DNA from: Oscillospiraceae bacterium
Lineage (GTDB): Bacteria; Bacillota; Clostridia; UMGS1883
Assembly (NCBI GenBank): GCA_022508735.1
Contig: JAFLUQ010000008.1
Location: forward strand, 17,357-29,644
Direction: 5' to 3'
DNA: 12,288 nt
Shown here: positions 6,538 to 12,288 of the stretch, in pieces
Layout: each line of letters begins with the position of its first letter
Position numbering within the stretch: position 1 is the first letter of the stretch
The notes under the pieces: generated by a model
What the model was told of the DNA's origin: nothing
The model's input: only the letters and a program-made list of their open reading frames with translations
Database searches by the model: none
Made by a program: the position numbers and the translations under genes

Positions 6538-9500
6538 ATGGATAAGAACATGAACCGTAAAAATTACCTGACATCTGAGGTTAAGGACAAGCTCGAAAAA
6601 GAGATTGAAAATGATGTGATATTCGGAATACCTTTCGACCCCGATGACGGGCTCATTCCCATTTATAAGATAGACTACGATATGACCTCTGTTGTTATTC
6701 GGGGAGATATCTTTGGAGCCGACTTTCGGGAAATAAAAAAGGTAAACAAACACCTTATCTCTTTCAACATAACCGATCACATTGATTCAATAAGCGTGAG
6801 AATGTTTGTCCGTAGCGAAAATTTTGAAGATATCTTTTACTGTCTGAAAAAGTCAATGTGTGTGGCTGTTCGTGGCGATGTGGAATATGACACCTATAGC
6901 CAGGAGTTTATAATTACGGCACGGGATATCGTAAAGGCTAAAATGCCTGAGGTGGAGGACAATGCTCCCGTAAAGCGGGTTGAACTCCACGCTCACACCA
7001 AGTTCTCGGCAATGGATTCGGTAATGGGTGTGAGAGATTATGTGAAGCAGGCCGTAAAATTTGGACATAAGGCTGTTGCCATAACAGACCACGGCGTGGT
7101 ACAGGCTTTTCCTGAAGCACTTCGCGCAGAGACATCGGACATAAAGATAATTTACGGCTGCGAGGGCTATATGATACAGGATGGCGCAAAGTACGACAGC
7201 AGGGAAACAAAACGTTACCATATAACAATTCTGGCAAAAAACCTGACCGGTCTGAAAAATTTGTACAGGCTGGTGAGTCTTTCCCACATGGACTATTTCT
7301 ATAAACGTCCTCTAATCCCCAAATCAGAGCTTATCAAGCACCGGGAGGGTCTTGTCTTCGGCAGTGCCTGTGAAGCCGGTGAGCTGCAGCGTGCCATTCG
7401 CGATGGTCTTTCAGAAGAGGAGATACGTGAAATTGGCTCTTTCTATGACTATTTTGAAGTTCAACCTATTACAAACAACCGTTATCTGGTTCGCGAGGGA
7501 ATTGTCAAGGACGATGAGGCTTTACGCAATATTAACCGCCGTATTCTCGCTTTGGGAGATGAATTGGGCAAGCCGACAGTTGCCACCGGTGATGTACACT
7601 TTCTGAAAAAGCAAGACGAAATATACCGCCGAATCATTCAAGCCGGACAGAACTATATAGATGCAGAAATACAGCCGGAACTGTATTTCCGCACTACGGA
7701 AGAAATGCTGGAGGAATTCGAATATCTTGGCGAACGTGCCTATGAGGTAGTTGTTGAAAACACCAATAAAATCGCTGACATGATTGAGAATATCGAACCT
7801 ATTCCCCGAAAATGCTTCCCGCCGGAGATCGAGGGCAGCGATAAAGAAATACAGCGCATCGCCTACGAAAAAGCCATAAAACTTTACGGTAATCCTCTGC
7901 CGGATTTAGTAGAACAGCGGTTGTCGGACGAGATAGAAAGCGTGGTTGGCAATGGTTATTCCATTCTGTATAACTACGCACGAATGCTGGTCGAGCGTTC
8001 TAACGATGAGGGCTATATCGTTGGCTCCCGAGGCCCCGTTGGTTCTTCCTTTCTTGCCTATTGTGTGGGCATAACCGAGGTAAACAGCCTGCCGCCCCAC
8101 TACCGCTGCCCGAATTGTAAGCACAGCGAGTTCTTTTCGGGCGGCGAATACTACGTTGGCTTAGATATGCCGGACAATGCATGCCCCGAGTGCGGAACGC
8201 CATACATAAAGGACGGTTTTAACATTCCATACGAGCCCTTTCTTGGCTTCGGCGGTGGAAAGCAGCCGGATATCGACCTGAACTTCTCCGGCGAATATCA
8301 GCCAAAGGCACACAAACATACCGAGGAAATTTTCGGCGAGGGCCACGTTTACCGCGCCGGAACTGTTTCCACCATAGCGGAAAAGCCCGCCCGCGGCTAT
8401 GTGAAGGGGTATTTTGAGGAAAATGGCGAGGATCTCAGTAATGCCGAGATCGAGCGGCTTAAAAACGGCTTAACGGGAGTTAAAACCACCACCGGACAGC
8501 ATCCCGGCGGAGTTATCATTTTACCTAAGGGGCATGACATTCATGAAATTACCCCTTTGCAGCACCCTGCCAACAGGACAGACAGCGGCATCATCACAAC
8601 CCACTTCGACTACCACGACATTGATGGTATTCTGTTTAAAATGGATATTCTGGCTCACGACGACCCCACAATGCTGAAAATGCTGCACGACTTGACAGGC
8701 GTAGATCCCCGTGACATCGATATTACCAACAAAAAAGTCCTTAGTCTGTTCACCTGTACGGATGCGCTGGGCATAACTCCCGAGGACATCGGCAGCGAGA
8801 CCGGAACAATAGCCATTCCGGAAATGGGCACGAAATACATGCGCAAAATTTTGGTCGAGGCCAACCCCAAAACCGTGGGCGATTTAATTAAAATTTCGGG
8901 CCTTTCCCACGGAACAGGCGCGTGGCCGGACAACGCTCAGGATCTTATCCTCTCAGGTGAACATAGTCTTAACGACGTTATCGGTTGCCGTGACGATATT
9001 ATGCTCTATCTGATGCACATGGGACTGTCGCCGTGGATGGCCTTCAAAATTATGGAGAGAGTGCGCAAGGGCAAAAAGCTCGAGCCCGGCGATGAGGAGG
9101 AAATGCGCGTCCACAATGTACCCGAGTGGTACATCGACAGCTGCAATAAAATGCAATATTTGTTCCCCAAGGCCCACGCCGCTGCCTATATTCTTATGGC
9201 ACTGCGGATCGCTTGGTATAAAGTCTACTATCCTATAGCTTTTTATCAGGCCTATTTCACAGTTCGTGCTGACACCTTTGACTATGAAACAATGGCCTGC
9301 GGTCGGAAACGCTGCCGGCAGGCAATGGCTGAAATAGAGGCGTTAGAAAATCCCACTGCCACCGAAAAGGCCACCTATTTAGTCCTCGAAACGGTGAACG
9401 AGATGTACGCCCGTGGCTTTAAGTTCTGCCCTATTGATATTTATAAGGCACATCCGTCAAAATTCATAAATGTGGGCGGAAAAATTATGCCCGCATTAAA

Positions 9501-9672
9501 CCGAGTAGCTGGAATGAGTCTGGCAACTGCCCAGAGCATTGAGACTGCACGTAACGAGGCGAAATTTACATCGGTTGATGACTTCCGCTCTCGTACCGAT
9601 GTTAGAGAGCGACATATTGATATCCTGCGTAATGTCGGTTGCTTTGACGGTTTGTCTGAAGGCTCAAAATAA
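6538..9672 (+). CDS. PolC-type DNA polymerase III alpha subunit lacking the exonuclease domain
   Basis: A C-family replicative-type polymerase of 1044 residues; typical PolC has about 1440. Start ATG 6538 is preceded by AAAGG (6521-6525); ATG 6526 is an alternative. Domains: OB fold (about 40-135, FNITDHIDSISVRMF); PHP domain (about 145-360, ELHAHTKFSAMD, ITDHGVVQ); then the PolC-type finger and palm. The palm includes the four-cysteine zinc site (C524, C527, C549, C552), PDIDLNFSG with catalytic D578 and D580, and KMDILAHDDP with the third acid D703. C-terminal parts include the PHP-like-to-polymerase marks FPKAHAAAY and a helix-hairpin-helix-like tail (about 985-1035). In ordinary PolC the DnaQ-like 3'-5' exonuclease sits inside PHP; here YGCEGYM runs within about 20 residues into RYHITILAKN, so it is absent. 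The PolC N-terminal domain is missing, and the end (CFDGLSEGSK) lacks the clamp-binding QLSLF-like motif. All polymerase acids are present, so it should be active; it is probably a second, non-proofreading PolC rather than the main replicase. Confidence 0.93.
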   Translation: MDKNMNRKNYLTSEVKDKLEKEIENDVIFGIPFDPDDGLIPIYKIDYDMTSVVIRGDIFGADFREIKKVNKHLISFNITDHIDSISVRMFVRSENFEDIFYCLKKSMCVAVRGDVEYDTYSQEFIITARDIVKAKMPEVEDNAPVKRVELHAHTKFSAMDSVMGVRDYVKQAVKFGHKAVAITDHGVVQAFPEALRAETSDIKIIYGCEGYMIQDGAKYDSRETKRYHITILAKNLTGLKNLYRLVSLSHMDYFYKRPLIPKSELIKHREGLVFGSACEAGELQRAIRDGLSEEEIREIGSFYDYFEVQPITNNRYLVREGIVKDDEALRNINRRILALGDELGKPTVATGDVHFLKKQDEIYRRIIQAGQNYIDAEIQPELYFRTTEEMLEEFEYLGERAYEVVVENTNKIADMIENIEPIPRKCFPPEIEGSDKEIQRIAYEKAIKLYGNPLPDLVEQRLSDEIESVVGNGYSILYNYARMLVERSNDEGYIVGSRGPVGSSFLAYCVGITEVNSLPPHYRCPNCKHSEFFSGGEYYVGLDMPDNACPECGTPYIKDGFNIPYEPFLGFGGGKQPDIDLNFSGEYQPKAHKHTEEIFGEGHVYRAGTVSTIAEKPARGYVKGYFEENGEDLSNAEIERLKNGLTGVKTTTGQHPGGVIILPKGHDIHEITPLQHPANRTDSGIITTHFDYHDIDGILFKMDILAHDDPTMLKMLHDLTGVDPRDIDITNKKVLSLFTCTDALGITPEDIGSETGTIAIPEMGTKYMRKILVEANPKTVGDLIKISGLSHGTGAWPDNAQDLILSGEHSLNDVIGCRDDIMLYLMHMGLSPWMAFKIMERVRKGKKLEPGDEEEMRVHNVPEWYIDSCNKMQYLFPKAHAAAYILMALRIAWYKVYYPIAFYQAYFTVRADTFDYETMACGRKRCRQAMAEIEALENPTATEKATYLVLETVNEMYARGFKFCPIDIYKAHPSKFINVGGKIMPALNRVAGMSLATAQSIETARNEAKFTSVDDFRSRTDVRERHIDILRNVGCFDGLSEGSK

Positions 9673-9680
9673 AATAACGC

Positions 9681-9719
9681 AAAATAACAAGGAGCAGTTC
9701 AATGCTCCTTGTTATTTTT
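9681..9719 (+). terminator. Intrinsic terminator of the PolC-like gene
   Basis: A perfect 16-bp stem, AAAATAACAAGGAGCA (9681-9696) with its complement at 9703-9718, has the loop GTTCAA and ends in a T run. It lies nine bases after the stop codon. It closes the polymerase transcript, so the downstream GH43-like gene is separately transcribed. Confidence 0.93.
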
Positions 9720-9802
9720 ATCGCCCTTTGTTCTGTGGAGCACAATAAAATGAGTCTATAAAAATAGCAACGTATGCAATTCGTTTATATGAACTCACAA
9801 AG

Positions 9803-9835
9803 TGTCACAAAAACAAATGTTTTGTACACAAAATC
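9803..9835. promoter_or_regulatory. Candidate regulatory element, copy B (upstream of GH43-like gene)
   Basis: Matches 6257-6289 at 27 of 33 bases in the same orientation (TGTCACAAA at the left, ACAAAATC at the right). It also contains TTTTGTACACAA (9820-9831), shared with the palindrome region before the PolC-like gene. It lies 49 bases upstream of the -35 box of the GH43-like gene. Between 9720 and 9802 I see no other signal. Confidence 0.4.
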
Positions 9836-9884
9836 AAAGGAGCTATGCCGGTTGTGTGTTTTTTTTGAAAACGAGATTTTTATA

Positions 9885-9914
9885 TTGACACCGATCGGCG
9901 TATTCTGATATAAT
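9885..9914 (+). promoter_or_regulatory. Sigma-A promoter of the GH43-like gene with operator-like dyad in the spacer
   Basis: TTGACA (9885-9890) and TATAAT (9909-9914) are both consensus, with an 18-base spacer. A near-symmetric dyad, ACACCGATCGGCGT (9888-9901), whose core CCGATCGG is a perfect palindrome, overlaps the -35 box and spacer, as repressor operators often do. The expected start is near 9921, which rules out the ATG at 9923 as the translation start. Confidence 0.85.
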
Positions 9915-9955
9915 CTGATAGGATGTCACTTATAGGAAGGAAAGGAATAAAGCTT

Positions 9956-10912
9956 ATGCAGAATTATCTGTTTGTACATTTTCGTGAAACAACAACTCCC
10001 GACGGGGAGCAGGTGTATTTTGCGATCAGTCGAGACGGCTTCCACTGGGAGGCCCTTAATGACGGACGTCCCGTCCTGTGGGCATATTACGGCGACAAAG
10101 GCGTGCGCGACATGACTGTTGTGCGTGATAAAAATACTGGCCGTTTTCACATTTTTGCGACTGACCTCAGCCTCAGCTACGGCATGCGCGGCAAGTATGA
10201 GCATTCATGGCGCAATATCAACATGCACGGCAGCAAAGACTTAGCTCACTGGTGGTCCGATGATCTGGTGCATTGGTCAGAGCAGGAGATGATTACGCTG
10301 GGAGATGAAAAATGCGGCTGCATCTGGGCGCCGGACATCATTTATGATAAGGAACACGAAGATTACGTGCTCCACTGGTCATATTGCCATGCCGGGAATA
10401 ACTACGGCCCTATGGCCATTTATTACAGCAGAACAAAAGATTTCAAAAGCTTCTCTAAGCCGGAGCTCTTGTACCGCAAGGAAGACAGCGGCTGCATTGA
10501 CTCGGCAATGTACGAGGAGGACGGCAAGTATTATCTGTTCGTAAAGAGTGAGAACAACCCGAAGCGCATGATCCTTCTGGTGAGCGACCATGTGACAGGG
10601 CCTTTTACCCGTGTTGAAAGGTTTGACGAGTCAATGCTCGCAGTGGAGGAAGGGCTTTATGAGGCCCCTACCGCCGTGCGGCTTTGTGACGGACGCTGGT
10701 GCCTGTTCATCGACTACTATGGAGTTCGCGGCGCGGGGCAGGGCTATGTGCCCTTTGTGGCGCCAAGCATGGCCAGCGGTGATTTTTTGCGCAGTGACGC
10801 TGCCTTTGAATTCCCCTACGGTTTTAAGCACGGTACGATCCTCACGATAACAGAGGAGGAATTTGACCGCATGAAGGCCCACGACTGGACGGATGTTGAA
10901 GACAAGCGCTGA
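9956..10912 (+). CDS. Cytoplasmic GH43-like five-bladed beta-propeller glycosidase
   Basis: A 318-residue protein with no signal peptide, so it should act on oligosaccharides already taken into the cell. ATG 9956 is chosen because AAAGGA (9941-9946) sits nine bases upstream; the longer frame from ATG 9923 would start at the transcription start. Propeller marks: SRDGFHW (25-31), WSDDLVHW (100-107), IWAPDIIYD (123-131) and EDGKYYLF. The likely catalytic triad of clan GH-F is D52 in GVRDM (usually RDP), D127 in WAPD and E236 in YEAP. Arabinosidase or xylosidase activity is usual for GH43; arabinan side chains of rhamnogalacturonan would fit the nearby lyase, but this is inference. GH32 or GH130-like propellers are alternatives. 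It is monocistronic and convergent with the DegV gene. Confidence 0.75.
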   Translation: MQNYLFVHFRETTTPDGEQVYFAISRDGFHWEALNDGRPVLWAYYGDKGVRDMTVVRDKNTGRFHIFATDLSLSYGMRGKYEHSWRNINMHGSKDLAHWWSDDLVHWSEQEMITLGDEKCGCIWAPDIIYDKEHEDYVLHWSYCHAGNNYGPMAIYYSRTKDFKSFSKPELLYRKEDSGCIDSAMYEEDGKYYLFVKSENNPKRMILLVSDHVTGPFTRVERFDESMLAVEEGLYEAPTAVRLCDGRWCLFIDYYGVRGAGQGYVPFVAPSMASGDFLRSDAAFEFPYGFKHGTILTITEEEFDRMKAHDWTDVEDKR

Positions 10913-10933
10913 TAGATACAAATATTATAGCAA

Positions 10934-10956
10934 AAGCCTCGGCAAAGCCGAGGCTT
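10934..10956. terminator. Hairpin between convergent GH43-like and DegV genes
   Basis: A perfect 10-bp stem, AAGCCTCGGC with GCCGAGGCTT, has the loop AAA (10944-10946). On the - strand it is followed by TTTTGC and serves the DegV gene; on the + strand the tail is CTTAATT, weaker. It lies 21 bases after the glycosidase stop and 43 bases past the DegV stop. Confidence 0.8.
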
Positions 10957-10999
10957 AATTGCAGCAGTATTTTCGTAACTATGCTTTGAAACTTGCGGT

Positions 11000-11845
11000 T
11001 CAATCCTTCGCGACATACACGAGTCCGCAGCCGTTTATACCCACATGGGTGCCTATAGTTGCGCCCACATTGATCATTTTGTCTTCGGGTACGGGGAAGC
11101 CGGCCTTTATCAGGCTCTTTGCCAATGCCTCGGCATTTTCGCGGTCACAGGTATACATGACGTAAAGCGGATATTCCGGGTCGGGAGGACTATCGATAAG
11201 CCGCGACCTCATATAGTTTATGCCACGGCTCATGCCCAGCATCTTCGCCGCGATAACGACCTGACCGTCCTTTGTGACGTGAACGACCGGCTTTACGTTA
11301 GAGATCGTACCGAGAGCATAGGCTGTGCGGGATATTCTTCCTCCGCGATAGACGTACTCCAGTGTGCCCAGACAGGCATAAACCTCAACGCGGTCGCGCA
11401 GCTCCTCAAGCTCTTCGGCTATTTCTTGGGCGGAGCGGCCCTCGTCACGTAGCTTCACGGCCCGCTCAACAATGATACGCTGGCCTCCGGCTACGGTTCG
11501 GCTGTCAACAATATAGCAGTCGTCATATTCCAAAGAGTTTCGCGTCATCACAACGTTTTGGTGAAAGCCGCTGAAGGCCGACGACATGGTAATAAACACC
11601 ACCTCATCGCCTTTGGCCTTACAGTCCGAAAGTATCTGGCCGTACTCCATGGGCGAAACCTGAGCGGTGCGCGGAAAATCCTTGCTCGTGGTCAGAAGCT
11701 TATAAAAAAGTTCTTTAGACATATTTATGTTTTCCCGGTATTCGTCTGAGCCGAACATGATTATTGCAGAAATGCACTTTATATCCATTTCTTCAAGCTC
11801 GTGAGGCTCAAAGTCAGCCGCCGAGTCCGTTATAATATGTACCAT
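11000..11845 (-). CDS. DegV/FakB family fatty-acid-binding protein
   Basis: A 281-residue cytoplasmic protein of standard family length. DegV/FakB proteins hold a fatty acid and present it to the kinase FakA for phosphorylation before use in phospholipid synthesis. Marks: HIITDSAADF at the N terminus; PRTAQVSP (58-65); SSAFSGFHQN (88-97), the head-group-binding segment; VDSRTVAGG (113-121); LEYVYRGGRISR (162-173); SNVKPVV (182-188); and GTHVGINGCGL (265-275), where the family usually has H-x-GPG. ATG 11845 is chosen because GAGGTG (11854-11859) is eight bases upstream; the ATG at 11869 would overlap that site. It is monocistronic and divergent from rpsU. No fakA is in the window. The bound lipid cannot be told from sequence. 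Confidence 0.93.
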   Translation of the reverse strand: MVHIITDSAADFEPHELEEMDIKCISAIIMFGSDEYRENINMSKELFYKLLTTSKDFPRTAQVSPMEYGQILSDCKAKGDEVVFITMSSAFSGFHQNVVMTRNSLEYDDCYIVDSRTVAGGQRIIVERAVKLRDEGRSAQEIAEELEELRDRVEVYACLGTLEYVYRGGRISRTAYALGTISNVKPVVHVTKDGQVVIAAKMLGMSRGINYMRSRLIDSPPDPEYPLYVMYTCDRENAEALAKSLIKAGFPVPEDKMINVGATIGTHVGINGCGLVYVAKD

Positions 11846-11881
11846 GAATGTTACACCTCTGAGAAACATATGTATGGATTT

Positions 11882-11890
11882 ATTATATCA
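11882..11890 (-). promoter_or_regulatory. Extended -10 promoter of the DegV gene
   Basis: On the - strand, TGATATAAT is an extended -10 (TG-N-TATAAT), 36 bases before the start codon. No good -35 box is found 16-18 bases upstream (TTTTAT-like only), which is common with extended -10 promoters. Confidence 0.65.
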
Positions 11891-11910
11891 TATGTAAGTG
11901 AAAAATAAAA

Positions 11911-12120
11911 GGGCAAAATTAAAAAAAAAGACTTGACATTACCCTTCAAATGCAAAGCATTTGAATTACAGAAAAAATAGGTGCTAAAAAAAGTTGCAAT
12001 GGGTATAACTTTTTAAAAAAAAGTACTTGACATTACCCTTAAAAAGCGCAGCTTTTTAATAGCGCAAAACTAAGAGTACAATAAATGTTACCTTGGGTAT
12101 AAATTTTTTTCAAAAACCTA
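11911..12120. repeat. Two 94-base tandem units with a structurally conserved hairpin, upstream of rpsU
   Basis: Unit 1 (11933-12026) and unit 2 (12027-12120) both begin TTGACATTACCCTT and both contain GGGTATAA at the same offset (12001 and 12095). The stretches between these anchors differ strongly, yet each has a perfect inverted repeat at the same position: TTCAAATGC-AAA-GCATTTGAA (11945-11965) and TTAAAAAGC-GCA-GCTTTTTAA (12039-12059). The junction between units (12001-12038) is itself dyad-rich: GGGTA with TACCC, enclosing ACTTTTT with AAAAAGT. A degenerate junction (GGG...A9...ACCC) also precedes unit 1, at 11911-11944. No open reading frame is convincing here. Its identity is unknown: possibly a small structured RNA, a DNA-binding array or decayed mobile repeats. 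Confidence 0.75.
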
Positions 12121-12148
12121 TTGACATATTTCTTATTTGTGGTATAAT
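12121..12148 (+). promoter_or_regulatory. rpsU: Sigma-A promoter of rpsU
   Basis: TTGACA (12121-12126) and TATAAT (12143-12148) are both consensus, with a 16-base spacer. A start near 12155 gives a leader of about 55 bases. The -35 box is exactly 94 bases after the TTGACA of unit 2 of the upstream tandem repeat. Confidence 0.88.
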
Positions 12149-12209
12149 TATTGTGTCACTATATGCGGTTACTTATTTCCGGTTGTAGCTGCGAGGGGAG
12201 GGTTAGAAG

Positions 12210-12288
12210 ATGTCTGAGGTCAGAGTTAAAGAAAATGAATCTTTAGATAGCGCCCTTAGAAGGTTCAAGCGTTCTTGTGCCAAGGCAG
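12210..12288 (+). CDS. rpsU: Ribosomal protein bS21 (partial, cut by window end)
   Basis: The visible 26 residues read MSEVRVKENESLDSALRRFK and then RSCAKA, the classic N terminus of bS21 of the small ribosomal subunit, which helps mRNA engage near the anti-Shine-Dalgarno end of 16S rRNA. The start is ATG 12210 with a strong AGGGGAGGG (12194-12202) seven bases upstream. The full protein is usually 55-65 residues, so about half is outside the window. In Clostridia rpsU is often followed by a GatB/YqeY-domain gene, which cannot be checked here. Confidence 0.97.
   Translation, partial: MSEVRVKENESLDSALRRFKRSCAKA

Noticed and set aside
9923..9955. Start of the GH43-like gene at ATG 9923
   Set aside because: It lies at the predicted transcription start with no room for a ribosome binding site; ATG 9956 has AAAGGA at a suitable distance.
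11911..12120. CRISPR array
   Set aside because: Only two units, with conserved anchors of under 15 bases and palindromes inside the variable part; no repeat-spacer pattern and no cas genes.

Overview
The window looks like chromosome of an anaerobic, plant-polysaccharide-degrading Clostridia (Bacillota), plausibly a gut Oscillospiraceae-like bacterium. The clues are strong GGAGG-type ribosome binding sites, near-consensus sigma-A promoters, a PolC-type polymerase, a DegV/FakB protein, a bS21 gene and a very large secreted rhamnogalacturonan lyase. The species assignment is inference.

Layout, left to right. (1) Bases 1-689 (+) are the 3' end of a secreted, probably surface-associated beta-repeat protein, followed by a perfect hairpin at 726-761 shared with the convergent gene. 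(2) Bases 793-1983 (-) encode a CPA-family cation:proton antiporter. Its leader (2001-2093) is a well-formed fluoride (crcB-type) riboswitch with an overlapping intrinsic terminator, driven by a consensus promoter at 2104-2132; this points to a fluoride-resistance role. (3) Bases 2146-6192 (-) encode a 1348-residue exported PL11 rhamnogalacturonan lyase with extra N- and C-terminal beta modules and its own promoter. (4) Bases 6193-6537 are an AT-rich divergent regulatory region. (5) Bases 6538-9672 (+) encode a short PolC-like DNA polymerase III alpha subunit. It keeps the OB, PHP, zinc-finger, polymerase and C-terminal parts, but lacks the inserted 3'-5' exonuclease and the C-terminal clamp-binding QLSLF-type motif. 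A strong terminator follows. (6) Bases 9956-10912 (+) encode a cytoplasmic GH43-like five-bladed propeller glycosidase with its own promoter and a dyad in the spacer. (7) Bases 11000-11845 (-) encode a DegV/FakB fatty-acid-binding protein. (8) Bases 11911-12120 hold two in-phase 94-base tandem units, each carrying a hairpin whose stem differs by compensatory changes. The third in-phase position is the -35 box of the rpsU promoter. (9) Bases 12210-12288 (+) are the start of rpsU (bS21), cut by the window end.

There is no multi-gene operon: every gene appears to have its own promoter or lies convergent to its neighbour. The PL11 lyase (outside the cell) and the GH43-like enzyme (inside) could both serve pectin (rhamnogalacturonan I) use, and their upstream regions share a similar 33-base element. 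The points most worth following are the exonuclease-less PolC paralogue, the 94-base structured repeats before rpsU, and the fluoride riboswitch on an antiporter gene whose terminator may also end the lyase transcript.
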